Assembly: GCA_963745675.1 (NCBI GenBank)
Contig: CAVUYM010000023.1
Coordinates: forward strand, 186,001-250,000
Reading direction: 5' to 3'
DNA from: JAUIIK01 sp963745675
GTDB lineage: Bacteria; Chloroflexota; Chloroflexia; Thermomicrobiales; CFX8
DNA length: 64,000 bases
Shown: piece by piece, positions 18,291 to 28,124 of the stretch
Layout: each line of letters opens with the position of its first letter
How positions within the stretch are numbered: the first letter of the stretch is position 1
Program-made: the position numbers and the translations under genes
The notes under the pieces: model-generated
Told to the model about the DNA's origin: nothing
Seen by the model: only the letters and a program-made list of their open reading frames with translations
The model's database searches: none

Positions 18291-19388
18291 TCACGACCCG
18301 GTGATCGGCACAATCACACTCAGGCGCTCTCCTTCGGAAAGAACTTCGCGTTGGAGTGATGCGCCAATAAGATCGAGCGTTTCGTTTGTGTATTCATCCT
18401 CGACGAAGTGGCCAACACGATTTTGCCCACGAGTATCTACTTTCGTAGCGTCGATCCTGACCACGAGCTGAGCGTCTTCTACCTGGACTGAGACTTCGAC
18501 CTCAGTCCCGATGTTCGGGGTAACGACTGCCGTCAGTGCCCCCTGGATCAAGCGGAAAAGGGCTATGCGAATATGACCGTCAAGACTTTCTTCACGTTCA
18601 ACACCAGTTATGGCGATTTTCGCAGCAGTCTCACGAGCGAAATCCGAAGAGTAGCGCCGCAACGTTGGGACGAGGCCCAATTCGTCAATGACAAGAGGGC
18701 GCATTTCGAATACGGAACGACGGATGTCAAGGAGTGAGTCAGCGGCGAGTCGCTCCATGTCGTGGAGTTCCTGTACCACCTGGTCTGGTGCGCGCTCGAC
18801 CACGCGTTCTAGAATCTGGGTGCGCAGTATGACATTGGACATGACCTGGGCCGGACCATCGGTCAGGCTCTGTGCGATCCTCGCACGCTCTTTTTCGCGC
18901 GTCTCAACGATCTTGGCGCCAATATCGAAGTCGTTCCCCATCCCCGATGTGCCGGGAAGGATGCGAGTACGGTCTTCCCCGCCCTCAAGTTCGAATTGAT
19001 CCTGATTGATCTCGGCGAGATCGAGCAAGATCCTGAGCTTCTGCTGAAGCGAGGCGATGGATTCTCGGCGCGACTCTAACTGTTCGATCTGGCTGCGCAT
19101 CATGAAAAGGCGCATCTGAACTTCGTGAGCAGCGACGAACGCTTCGCGAATCTCGACTCTCGAGAACGATTCCAGGCTGGATTCCATCTCGCGCAATTTC
19201 GCGCTTTGTTGCGTTTCGCGTTGAGAAAGTCGATCGATCTCTTGTTGTGTCTGCCGCAGGAGCATGTCGATTTCCTGTATTGCCTGCGTACTGCGCGACA
19301 ATTCTTCGCGACATTCGACAGCCAGCGACGTAAGTCGGTCAACAAACTCCTGGGTCTGGGGCGGTGGTAGCGACATAGCCGATCCCAT
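18291..19388 (-). CDS. DegS-like sensor protein, predicted pseudokinase
   Basis: The layout follows DegS of Bacillus. Residues 1-150 are rich in coiled coil, then comes a HisKA_3-like segment (EKERARIAQSLTDGPAQV), then an ATPase-like C-terminus (RRSVFEMRPLVIDELGLVPTL, ALFRLIQGALTAVV). In active kinases the first motif reads LHDGPAQ; here His is Thr. The ATP N-box Asn is Ala (GALTAVV), and the D-x-G of the G1 box is missing (RIDATKVD). It should neither phosphorylate itself nor bind ATP normally. The coiled coil and dimer helices are kept, so a scaffold or regulatory role is likely. Same strand as, and upstream of, the pilins. Start ATG 19388 or 19376. Confidence 0.8.
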   Translation of the reverse strand: MGSAMSLPPPQTQEFVDRLTSLAVECREELSRSTQAIQEIDMLLRQTQQEIDRLSQRETQQSAKLREMESSLESFSRVEIREAFVAAHEVQMRLFMMRSQIEQLESRRESIASLQQKLRILLDLAEINQDQFELEGGEDRTRILPGTSGMGNDFDIGAKIVETREKERARIAQSLTDGPAQVMSNVILRTQILERVVERAPDQVVQELHDMERLAADSLLDIRRSVFEMRPLVIDELGLVPTLRRYSSDFARETAAKIAITGVEREESLDGHIRIALFRLIQGALTAVVTPNIGTEVEVSVQVEDAQLVVRIDATKVDTRGQNRVGHFVEDEYTNETLDLIGASLQREVLSEGERLSVIVPITGS

Positions 19389-19570
19389 CAACTGCGGTTT
19401 TCAGGACCAAAGGGAGCGACAATCGCCACTCCAAGTCAGAGCATATGGGGCGCTTCTGGTGATATCCACGGGAGTTTCGTCCTGAATGTTTTGCATTGCC
19501 CGATGCTAATGTACGTACATGCATGTGGTGTGTTTGCGGTCGCGGGTAGCGTAGGATAGACTCGGACTAT

Positions 19571-19641
19571 TGGCGGGTGGTGAAATGGTATCACAAGGGC
19601 CTTTGGAGCCTTTATTCCAGGTTCGAGCCCTGGCCCGCCAG
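19571..19641 (+). tRNA. tRNA-Gln (anticodon TTG)
   Basis: Acceptor TGGCGGG pairs with CCCGCCA. The anticodon loop is CTTTGGA (anticodon TTG) and the T-arm is CCAGGTTCGAGCCCTGG. The U1-A72 pair is usual for bacterial glutamine tRNA. No CCA is encoded. It lies just upstream of glmU. Confidence 0.95.
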
Positions 19642-19694
19642 CTCTTCGGCTCGGTTCAATCTCTATTCGCGACGATGGGCACGGCAGGGGAAGC

Positions 19695-21108
19695 TTGACT
19701 TCCGACGATTCAGAGAAATCAGTTTCCGAGCACGTGCCACTTAGCGCGATTGTGCTCGCTGCGGGGCGCGGGACACGCATGCGGTCCCGGATTCCGAAGG
19801 TGTATCACAAGATTCTTGGTCGCTCTCTGCTTGATCACGTTCTTGAAGCAGTTGCAGTCTCGCACGTTGATGAAACTGTCATTGTGTCAGATCCAGTTTC
19901 AGTAGGGTTTCTCGCATCGCACTCTGACGTTGAGATTGCCATTCAGCAACTTCCGCTGGGCACGGCGGATGCCGTCGCCGTGGGGCTCGACAGCCTTCAA
20001 TCGCTAGATGGTTGTGTACTCATCCTCAATGGCGATGTTCCTCTCGTGCGCTCAAGCACGCTGATTGAGCTTGTGCGCCACCACACGTCTACCCACGCGC
20101 AATTGACCTTCGGATCGTTTCTCGCTCCTGCCGGGACAACGTATGGACGTGTCCAGCGGCGAGACGGTCGAGCGATCCGTGTCGTTGAAGCGGCTCAAGA
20201 CAGTATTGAGCGATCCGAAGACTTCGAGGCTAATGGTGGAGTCTATTGCGTCGATCTCGCGTGGCTTCGAGATGCGATCGGCAAAGTGCCCGTCAGTCGG
20301 TCGGGTGAGTACTACGTCACGTCGCTAATAGAGATGGCGGTCCGCGAAGCCGGCGAAGCAGGACAAGTCGAAACGATTCGAGATCGATCGCAACGAATTG
20401 CTGGGGGTTGACGATCGACATCGTCTTGCCCAGGCGGAAGCAATACTTCGCAGACGGGTGATAGATCGGCATTTGTCTGCAGGAGTTACCGTTGTCGATC
20501 CCGATCGAACCGTCATCGAACCGAGTGTGCAAATCGAGCAGGACGTCCGGATTGAACCGGGCTGCTTCCTCCGTGGTCGCTCTTCAATTGGCAGTGGTTC
20601 AACGATAGGACCATATTCCGTCATTGAAGACAGTCATATTGGTCGCGATTGCCATGTTGTGCAGTCGTGGCTCAACGAAACGACGATAGGCGACCGAGTG
20701 CGAGTTGGGCCCTTCTCACGTCTCCGGCCCGGGACTTCTATTGATCGAGACGTCTTCATCGGCAATTTCGTCGAAACAAAGGCGACATCGATTGGCGCGG
20801 GGTCCGACGTGCACCATGTCTCGTACCTCGGGGACGCGACGCTTGGAACAAATGTCAACATCGGCGCGGGAACGATCACCTGCAATTACGATGGTACGGA
20901 CAAGCACCGAACGATCATCGGCAACGACGTATTTGTCGGGTGTGACACGATGCTCATCGCTCCGATCGAGCTGGCTGATGGGAGCCGGACGGGCGCAGGG
21001 GCGGTTGTTACGCGCTCGGTGCCACCAGGGCGGACAGTTGTCGGAATCCCGGCACGCCCGATTAAGTCGACAACAGGTTCAATCGCGCAGGAGGAACATG
21101 GACGGTAG
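19695..21108 (+). CDS. glmU: Bifunctional GlmU (GlcNAc-1-P uridyltransferase/GlcN-1-P acetyltransferase), one frameshift
   Basis: Makes UDP-GlcNAc for cell wall precursors. The N-terminal nucleotidyltransferase has LSAIVLAAGRGTRMRS, then LPLGTADAV, LNGDVPLV and EANGGVYC. The C-terminal left-handed beta helix has many hexapeptides (IGPYSVIEDSHIG, VGPFSRLRPG) and the acetyltransferase signature NFVETKAT, HVSYLGDA and NIGAGTITCNYDG. The frame changes near 20380, between VETIR and EIDRNELLGV. The start is TTG 19695 with AGGGGA upstream. It overlaps prs by 11 bases. Confidence 0.92.
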
Positions 21109-22036
21109 ACTCCAGGTCTTTTCCGGCAACGGCAATCGACGACTGGCAGAGGACATCATGCGAGTTCTCGAAGCGCCGCTGGGCCGGGCAATGATCGGCA
21201 TGTGGAGCGACGGCGAAACCCGCGTCAAACTCGATGAAAACGTGCGTGGATCAGATGTATTTGCGATTCAGGCGCTCAGCCATCCGGTGAATCACCATCT
21301 GATGGAACTGCTCATCATGATCGACGCGATAAAGCGCGCGTCGGCTTCGAGGGTGACGGCCGTGATCCCCTATTTCGCGTATGCCAAACAGGAGAAGAAG
21401 ACTGCGGGACGCGAACCAATTAGCGCTAGCCTCGTGGCTCAAATGCTCATGACAGCCGGTGTGGATAGGGTGGTGACGCTGGATCTGCATTCCCCTGCCA
21501 TCGAAGGATTCTTTCAGGTTCCGGTCGATCACCTGCGTGCGACGCCGATGCTTGCCAATATGTTTCGGCGCATGGGGATCGATGATCTCGTTGCGGTTAG
21601 CCCGGACTCGGGCGGTGTGGCGCGGGCCGAAGATTTCAGGGTGCGAGCCGGTGCTTCCCTCGCGATTGCCTCGAAGAAGCGGCCAAGTCCGGAAGAGGCT
21701 GAGGTGCTGGAGGTCGTCGGAGATGTTGAGGGCAAGACCGCCGTCATCGTCGATGACATGATCTCGTCCGGTTCAACGATGGTGCTATGCGCGCACAAAC
21801 TCGTAGAGCGTGGCGCGCTTCAGGTGTACGCAGCTGCTGTGCATCCGATACTCTCCGGGAACGCAGCAGCGATGTTGGAGAGTTCACCGATCAAGAAGCT
21901 CTACGTAACGGATACATTGCAAATTGCGGAGCAAAATAACACTGAGCGGGTTGAAGTGCTGACAGTCGCGCCGTTGCTGGCTGAGGCTATCATGCGAATA
22001 CACAAAGATTTGTCAATCAGCGCGCTCTTTAACTAG
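21098..22036 (+). CDS. prs: Ribose-phosphate pyrophosphokinase
   Basis: PRPP synthetase, which makes the activated ribose used for nucleotides, His and Trp. 312 residues. The ATP region YFAYAKQEKKTAGREP, the metal/ribose-5-phosphate site VVTLDLHSPAIEGFF, and the PRPP loop TAVIVDDMISSGSTM are conserved. The start is ATG 21098, with AGGAGG upstream, 11 bases inside the end of glmU; the frame is open far upstream through glmU but that part is not coding. The glmU-prs pairing is common in bacteria. Confidence 0.95.
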   Translation: MDGRLQVFSGNGNRRLAEDIMRVLEAPLGRAMIGMWSDGETRVKLDENVRGSDVFAIQALSHPVNHHLMELLIMIDAIKRASASRVTAVIPYFAYAKQEKKTAGREPISASLVAQMLMTAGVDRVVTLDLHSPAIEGFFQVPVDHLRATPMLANMFRRMGIDDLVAVSPDSGGVARAEDFRVRAGASLAIASKKRPSPEEAEVLEVVGDVEGKTAVIVDDMISSGSTMVLCAHKLVERGALQVYAAAVHPILSGNAAAMLESSPIKKLYVTDTLQIAEQNNTERVEVLTVAPLLAEAIMRIHKDLSISALFN

Positions 22037-22057
22037 ACTGGCAGTTCCGGAGGAACG

Positions 22058-23365
22058 TTGGAATCCCTACTCGTCACTGAGGTTCTGGTCGCAGCCGCAG
22101 CACTCGTCCTGCTCGGTATCGCTGCATGGGTAGAAGCAAGCCTTGGAACAGCAAGAGAGCTGACCATTCGCGAGCTGCTTAGCGACCGGTTGTCAAAATC
22201 CCCAGACTCTGATGTGGACGACACGACGCAGATCAGGTCGTCGATGGTGCTCATTCAGATGCTCGCAGCTGGGATATCCACAGGTTTGATTGCCCACGCT
22301 GCTCTCGATCTCGATATCGAAGGTTCGCTGGCCATTGGCTTAGCCATTGGATCTCTTCTCCAGATCACGCTGGGCCGCGTGCTACCCGGATTCCTGGCTA
22401 CGACCCCCGAAGACGTTTGGTCGTCATGGCCGGGGCGTGTCGGGCGCTTACTTCGGGCGCTTTTCTATCCAGTTGTGTGGCCGGTCGAAAGAATTCAGCG
22501 CTATCCTTCGCGATCTCACGGCCGCAACGACGCAAATTCGAACGAACAATCGAGTTTCGGACATCGTGACGGCGATGCGAACGGTGAGGGGTCTCACTCT
22601 GACGAATCATTTTCCGACCAGCACGAGATGATATCTGGCGTGCTCCAGTTGGTGGATGCAACTGCCGACGACATTATGGTGCCGAGGCTTGATCTGGTGG
22701 CGGTGCCGTCGACTGCGACCGTTGGCGAAACGGTGGACGTTGCGATAAGTGCGGGACACTCGCGGATCCCTGTATTTGGCGATAGTATCGATGAAATCCA
22801 GGGCATTGTCTACGCAAAGGACCTCTTGCGATTCGTCTCGGAAGAGGGGGTGGATCAAACCATCGATCAGCATACCCGGCCCGCTTATTTTGTCCCTGAA
22901 TCCAAACGTGTCGACGAGCTTCTCCAGGAGTTGCAGGCGTCAAAGGTTCATCTCGCGATAGTGGTGGACGAATACGGTGGTACCGCCGGCGTCGTTACGA
23001 TCGAAGATATCCTCGAGGAGATCGTCGGCGAGATTGAAGACGAGTATGATCGTGAATTGCCGCGCATAGAAAATTGCGATGATGGATCGATTGTCGTTGA
23101 CGGCAGGCTCCTCGTTGAGGATGTACTGAACGAACTTGACTTGTACTGGGATGAACGAGCGCAGGGTACAGTAGCAGGACTCATCCAGCGCGAACTTGGT
23201 CGAATTCCCAAACCTGGCGACGCAATCGAGACGGATGGCTTGCGGTTAGTTGTCGAGACCGTCGAGCGCAGGCGGGTGCGGCGCGTCAACTGCGTTCGTA
23301 TCCCGGTAGAAACAGAGCGTGCGGATGACCAGGATGTCGCCACGCAGTCTCAGAATTCCCACTAG
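22058..23365 (+). CDS. CBS/CorC_HlyC domain membrane protein (hemolysin C/CNNM-like)
   Basis: Residues 1-110 are a membrane region (AAALVLLGIAAWVEAS, LIQMLAAGISTGLIA, SLAIGLAIGSLLQI). A polar Ser/Asn/Asp-rich linker follows, then tandem CBS domains (DIMVPRLDLVAVPSTAT, HSRIPVFGDSIDEIQGIVY, DEYGGTAGVVTIEDILEEIVG) and a C-terminal CorC_HlyC transporter-associated domain (DGSIVVDGRLLVEDV). The family is linked to Mg or Co efflux and membrane stress. The membrane part is weaker than a standard CNNM domain. The start is TTG 22058 with GGAGG upstream. Confidence 0.85.
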   Translation: MESLLVTEVLVAAAALVLLGIAAWVEASLGTARELTIRELLSDRLSKSPDSDVDDTTQIRSSMVLIQMLAAGISTGLIAHAALDLDIEGSLAIGLAIGSLLQITLGRVLPGFLATTPEDVWSSWPGRVGRLLRALFYPVVWPVERIQRYPSRSHGRNDANSNEQSSFGHRDGDANGEGSHSDESFSDQHEMISGVLQLVDATADDIMVPRLDLVAVPSTATVGETVDVAISAGHSRIPVFGDSIDEIQGIVYAKDLLRFVSEEGVDQTIDQHTRPAYFVPESKRVDELLQELQASKVHLAIVVDEYGGTAGVVTIEDILEEIVGEIEDEYDRELPRIENCDDGSIVVDGRLLVEDVLNELDLYWDERAQGTVAGLIQRELGRIPKPGDAIETDGLRLVVETVERRRVRRVNCVRIPVETERADDQDVATQSQNSH

Positions 23366-23906
23366 CTCCAATCTGCCGCCGTGGACCGTCGAGTGGTATG
23401 AATCGCTGGATTCGACGATGGAACGCGCAAAGGAACTCGCACAAACAGAGAATTCCGTTGGGCGAGTCGTCGTTTCCGATTACCAATCGCAAGGACGCGG
23501 GACACATGGTCGATCGTGGATAGCTCCGCGAGGAACCTGCCTGATGTTCAGCTTCGTCATCCAACCGCGCATAGCCATCCCGGAGCTGGCGAAGCTACCT
23601 GCGATGATTGCTGCGATGGTTCGGGATGATTTGAATTCACGCTTTCGAGCAAATGTTGCTGTTGATCCTCCGAACGACTTGACGATTCGTGGCCGTAAGC
23701 TCGCGGGAGTCCTCTGTCAATCGCACCTGCGCGGAAAGAATATTGAATGGGTTGTCTGCGGAGTTGGTCTCAATACGAATCTTTCGGCGACTGAAGCTAG
23801 CGTGCCGGATAGCACAAGTCTGTCGATTGCCTGCGGGGGCCGCTATTGTCACAAAGAATTGCTTGACTACCTATTAACGGCACTTGATCCACTTCGGCAA
23901 CTGTAA
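23325..23906 (+). CDS. birA: Biotin-protein ligase BirA (catalytic domain only)
   Basis: Attaches biotin to carboxylase carrier domains. SDYQSQGRGTHGRSW is the biotin/adenylate loop and DLTIRGRKLAGVLCQ follows the usual K-W-P-N-D site, which here reads DPPNDL with Trp replaced by Pro. There is no N-terminal DNA-binding domain, so it should not act as a repressor. VVCGVGLNTN is conserved. It overlaps the end of the CBS protein gene; the start (ATG 23325 or 23334) is not certain. The length of 193 residues is short for the family because the C-terminal domain is mostly missing. Confidence 0.82.
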   Translation: MTRMSPRSLRIPTSSNLPPWTVEWYESLDSTMERAKELAQTENSVGRVVVSDYQSQGRGTHGRSWIAPRGTCLMFSFVIQPRIAIPELAKLPAMIAAMVRDDLNSRFRANVAVDPPNDLTIRGRKLAGVLCQSHLRGKNIEWVVCGVGLNTNLSATEASVPDSTSLSIACGGRYCHKELLDYLLTALDPLRQL

Positions 23907-24026
23907 CCGGATCGGTCTTTGGTTGCCCGTCCAGAGACGTAGCCCATATACTCAGAAGCCAATGCGACGCCATTCCTGGGTGGGAAAGCTGAGGGCGATC
24001 GCCAGGGGAGGGAACAAACACGCAAC

Positions 24027-25256
24027 ATGCTCGACCTACAATTGACCGATGAGCAAGCACAAGTTCGAGATATGGTCCGTGAGTTTGCGGAACGCGAAGT
24101 AGCCCCGCACATTCAGCAATGGGAAGCTAATCAGGATTTTCATCCGGAAGTCTTGTTGAAGATGGGTGAACTGGGAATTCTCGGGCTGCCGATCCCGGAG
24201 GAGTATGGCGGCGGCGGGTTCGACTACATATCGCTGGCGCTTGCCTGCGCTGAATTGGAACGTGTTGACACGTTTCTGCGCGTTGTGATGAGCGTCCACG
24301 TCGGTCTCAATTCGCTAGCGATGCTCCAGTGGGGTACCGAGGAGCAGAAGCAGAAGTATTTGCGTCCTCAGGCTGAAGGCACGAAGTTGTCAACATTCGC
24401 ACTCACCGAACCGGGCGCTGGCACAGATGCCGGCAACATCCAGTCGACGGTCACGAAGGACGGCGACGACTACATTCTCAACGGCGAAAAGATGTGGATA
24501 TCGTTGGCTGACACGGCCGATCACATCCTGACTTTTGCAACGCTGGATCGATCGAAAGGCCACCGCGGTCTCACCGCATTCATCATCGAGCAAGGCTGGG
24601 AAGGCATAACCTCCGGTCCGTTGAAGGGCAAGCTCGGCGTGCGCGCCGGTAGCACCGGATGGCTTGCATACGACAATGTCCGCATTCCTGCGGCGAATCG
24701 CGTTGGTGAAGAGGGCGAAGGCTTCAAGATCGCGATGACCTGTATCGACCAGGGGCGATTCACGGTCGGTGCGGGTGCAATTGGCTTGATTCAGGCTTGT
24801 CTGGATGCCAGCGTCAAGTACTGCCACGAACGCGAAGCTTTTGGCCAGCCAATAGGTAACTACCAGCTCATTCAGCAGAAGATCGCTTACATGGTAGCGG
24901 GACTCGAAGCGTCAAAGGGACTCATCCTCAAGGCCGCCCAACTCAAGAATGTGGGCATCCGTAACACTCGCGAAACGTCGCTTGCCAAGTGGTACGCCTG
25001 CGATCAGGCGTTGTCGGCTGCGGATGAAGCGATTCAGATCCATGGCGCATACGGATACTCAAACGAGTACCCGGTAGAGCGCTACTGGCGTAATGCACGC
25101 GGCGCGGTGATCTACGAGGGAACTCGGGAATTACATCAATTGATCCAGGCAGGTTACGAACTTGGCGAACGCAGCGACCGTGAGCTTCGCTGCCCGCAGC
25201 CTCCGGCGCAGGGCTTTGAGGCGGCCGGCCAGCTTGACCAGCTGCGTTTGTTTTAG
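24027..25256 (+). CDS. Acyl-CoA dehydrogenase
   Basis: FAD-dependent acyl-CoA dehydrogenase, 409 residues: forms the 2,3-double bond in the first step of beta-oxidation and passes electrons to ETF. The signatures FALTEPGAGTDAGNI and QIHGAYGYSNEYPVERYWRNAR, and the catalytic Glu in VIYEGTRELHQ, are present. It starts a run of fatty-acid oxidation genes with thiolase, enoyl-CoA hydratase and etfB-etfA-fixC downstream on the same strand. Start ATG 24027; chain-length preference cannot be read from the sequence. Confidence 0.93.
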   Translation: MLDLQLTDEQAQVRDMVREFAEREVAPHIQQWEANQDFHPEVLLKMGELGILGLPIPEEYGGGGFDYISLALACAELERVDTFLRVVMSVHVGLNSLAMLQWGTEEQKQKYLRPQAEGTKLSTFALTEPGAGTDAGNIQSTVTKDGDDYILNGEKMWISLADTADHILTFATLDRSKGHRGLTAFIIEQGWEGITSGPLKGKLGVRAGSTGWLAYDNVRIPAANRVGEEGEGFKIAMTCIDQGRFTVGAGAIGLIQACLDASVKYCHEREAFGQPIGNYQLIQQKIAYMVAGLEASKGLILKAAQLKNVGIRNTRETSLAKWYACDQALSAADEAIQIHGAYGYSNEYPVERYWRNARGAVIYEGTRELHQLIQAGYELGERSDRELRCPQPPAQGFEAAGQLDQLRLF

Positions 25257-25316
25257 ACCCAACCGGCTATTCATTCTACGAGCGCACTACAGCGCGAGAC
25301 GCAGGGAGCGTGAGAC

Positions 25317-26497
25317 ATGCCAGGCACCGTCATATTAGAAGGAGCTCGCACGCCGTTCGGACGATTAGGTGGAGGATTGGCGAGCCTGTCGGCAGTTGAG
25401 CTTGGTTCGATAGCAGCCGCGGAAGCGATGAAGCGCTCGAACGTTCAAGCTGCAGATATCGACCATCTCGTCATCGGGCAGGTGTTGCAAGCAGGTTCGG
25501 GACAGATTCCCTCGCGCCAGGTTGGATTCAACATCGGACTGGCCAGCACGGTTACATCCGACACGATCAATCGCGTCTGTGGCAGCGGAATGCGGGCCGT
25601 AACGCTGGCTGATCTCCTGATCAACGCCGGCGAATACACGACAGTCATTGCCGGCGGTATGGAGAGCATGAGCAACGCGCCATACCTGCTGAAGAAGGCG
25701 CGCTTCGGCTATCGCATGGGGAATGGTGAACTCCTTGATTCGATGGTCGACGACGGTTTGATCTGCGCCGTTGCGAACGTGCACATGGGGATCCATGGTT
25801 CCAATGTGGCGGCTGAGAACGAGTGTAGCCGTGGCGTACAGGACGAATACGCCTATCGAAGTCACATGAAAGCCCAGGCTGCCTACGACGAAGGACGGCT
25901 GCAGGACGAGATCGTCCCCGTTGAGATTCCGGGCCGTCGTGGCGCGGTTACCATCGTTGATCGTGACGAATCCATTCGAGCCGACACGACCGTCGATGCG
26001 CTAGGGCGGCTACGGCCGGTGTTCGATGCCGACGGAAGCGTTACCGCTGGAAATGCGCCGGGCGTCAACGACGGGGCTGCGGCCATGATTGTTACGACGA
26101 GCGAACATGCCGCTGAACTTGGCGTCAAGCCGCTCGCGACGATCGTGGCCCACGCAACATCAGCATGGGATGTGCCATATCTGGCATACACTCCGCACCT
26201 TGCCGGTGCGGCGGCGCTTGAGAAAGCCGGGCTGACAATCGACGATATGGAAGTTGTGGAGATAAACGAGGCTTTCGCCAGCGTCGCGGTCATAAGTTCC
26301 GGGCGTCTCGGCATCGATCCCGATAAGGTGAATCCGAATGGCGGCGCGATTGCCCTTGGACACCCTATTGGCGCGTCTGGCGCGCGCTCCTCCTTACGCT
26401 GGCTTACGAATTGCGCCGGCGCGGTGGCGGCTACGGTCTCGCCGCAATTTGTTCCGGCGGCGCGCAAGGCGACGCGGTTGTGATCCGGGTCGATTAG
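25317..26497 (+). CDS. Thiolase (acetyl-CoA C-acetyltransferase), C-terminal frameshift
   Basis: Thiolase family: the acyl-acceptor Cys is in NRVCGSGM, the active-site His in GHPIGASGAR, and NEAFA is conserved. The frame as sequenced goes off after GASGAR near 26388. One missing C there restores LLLTLAYELRRRGGGYG and ICSGGAQGDAVV, which contains the second catalytic Cys, and moves the stop to 26497. It catalyses the last step of beta-oxidation or the reverse condensation. Start ATG 25317 with GGGAG upstream. It lies between acyl-CoA dehydrogenase and enoyl-CoA hydratase. Confidence 0.92.
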
Positions 26498-26530
26498 ACG
26501 GCCAATCCATAGTTTGGAGAGGCGGCTGAG

Positions 26531-27301
26531 TTGGCAGTAAGCGCTGAAATTCGGGGCAGGGTTGCGATTGTGACGATGGAACGTCGCGAGGCGCTTAACG
26601 CCTTCGATACCCAACAGCTCAACGCACTGATCGAATGCCTCAGCGGGGTTCTGGACGACGATCAGGTGCGTGCTGGTGTCTTGACCGGCTCCGGTGATCG
26701 CTCGTTTGCGGCTGGTGCTGACATCAAAGAGATGAACTCAAAGTCTCCGGCGGAAGCCGTCGAATTTTCCCGGCTGGGCCATAAGGCGGCTTCCATGCTT
26801 GAAGACAGCCCGATTCCGTGGATTGCGGCAGTCAATGGCTATGCATTCGGAGGTGGCTGTGAAATATCGCTGGCCTGCGATATCCGGCTCGCAAGTGAGA
26901 ACGCTGTTTTCGCCCAGCCAGAAGTGGGTCTTGGCATCCCTCCGGGCTGGGGAGCGACTCAGCGGCTTGCCCGAGTCGTTGGACCGGGGATGGCCGCCGA
27001 GATGATCCTCTCTGGTCGCTGGGTCAGGGCTGACGAGGCTTTGCGCATCGGGCTGGTGAATGCAGTCCATTCGCAGGATGAACTACTTGAAAAGGCTACC
27101 GAGTTGGCCGCGACAATTGCCTCAAATTCCCCTACTGCCGTCCGGGCCTCAAAGCGCCTGATGCAAGTGGCGCGAGATGGGCCGCTTGCGATCGGCCTGG
27201 AGCATGAGGCCCAGGCGTTCGCCCTGCTGTTCGGTGGTGCGGACCAGCGTGAAGGAATGGCAGCGTTCCTTGAAAAACGGGACGCAAATTTCGATGGATA
27301 G
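26531..27301 (+). CDS. Enoyl-CoA hydratase/isomerase (crotonase)
   Basis: 256-residue crotonase that hydrates the 2,3-double bond of enoyl-CoA. FAAGADIKEM forms the CoA loop, NGYAFGGGCEISLACD the oxyanion hole, and AQPEVGLGIPPGWGATQRL carries the conserved Glu. In the last motif the family has Gly where this protein has Trp (PGWG), a small change. TTG 26531 is the start, 34 bases after the corrected thiolase stop, with GGAG upstream. Same operon as the dehydrogenase. Confidence 0.92.
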   Translation: MAVSAEIRGRVAIVTMERREALNAFDTQQLNALIECLSGVLDDDQVRAGVLTGSGDRSFAAGADIKEMNSKSPAEAVEFSRLGHKAASMLEDSPIPWIAAVNGYAFGGGCEISLACDIRLASENAVFAQPEVGLGIPPGWGATQRLARVVGPGMAAEMILSGRWVRADEALRIGLVNAVHSQDELLEKATELAATIASNSPTAVRASKRLMQVARDGPLAIGLEHEAQAFALLFGGADQREGMAAFLEKRDANFDG

Positions 27302-27341
27302 CTTGATTGCCCGAATCGAGTGCTAGTTTCAGGGAGCCTTC

Positions 27342-28103
27342 GTGAAGATTCTGAGCCTTCTTGAAGCAGGTGCCTGATCCAAATTCGCTGCGCTTCGACG
27401 GAGATGGTCGTTTCGCGCCAAATACTGCCCGGGTTGTCAACGAGTATGACGAGTATGGTCTTGAGGCTGCGCTGCGCCTGAAGGAGTCCGACGATAGCGT
27501 CGAGATCGCCGTTCTCTCACTCGGCCCGGCGTCTGCAAAAGATGCTGTGTCGCGTGGTCTGGCGATGGGCGCTGACCGGGGGATTCTGGTTACTTCCGAC
27601 GCTCCGAACCGTGGATCGCTCGAGACTGCCCGCGCGATAGCGAAGATTGCAGGCTGATGAGGACTTCGACCTCATCTGGCTCGGCCACGAGTCGAGCGAC
27701 AGCGGGACCGGAAATCTTGGTCCTCAGCTGTCGGCGATTGCTGGAGGTGCCGTTCGTCACCAACGTCGTGGCGTTCGAGCTTGAGGACAGCGGTACAGCG
27801 CTGATCACGCGAGAAATCGAAGATGGGCATGCCCAGGTTCGAGCATCGTTGCCGTTGATTCTCTGCGCTCTCTCCGGACTTGATGAGCCGCGATATCCAT
27901 CGCTGAAGGGGATCATGGCTGCCCGGCGTAAGCCTGTAGCGAGATTGCATATGAGTCGCTTGAGGTCGAGCCGAGCGATGTCGTATGGAGTGATTTGCGC
28001 GAAGAGGAACGCACGATAAGCGGCACGATCATAGATGACCGAAGATCCTGAGGAAGCTGCGACGAAACTGGTTGCGTTGCTTCAGGAGCGAAACCTGATT
28101 TAG
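27342..28103 (+). CDS. etfB: Electron transfer flavoprotein beta subunit (EtfB/FixA), frame broken
   Basis: Beta subunit of the FAD-carrying ETF that takes electrons from acyl-CoA dehydrogenases. The pieces are KQVPDPNSLRFDGDGRF, VNEYDEYGLEAALRLKE, ALAMGADRGILV-type signature, LIWLGHESSD, and the C-terminal half SLKGIMAARRKPV with ALLQERNLI at the end. Frame jumps lie near 27360, 27655, 27760, 27930 and 28050. The start is GTG 27342 with AGGGAG upstream. Joined, it is a normal 250 residues. It is followed directly by etfA and fixC. Confidence 0.85.
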
Positions 28104-28124
28104 TCGCATGATGGAGATACTTTG

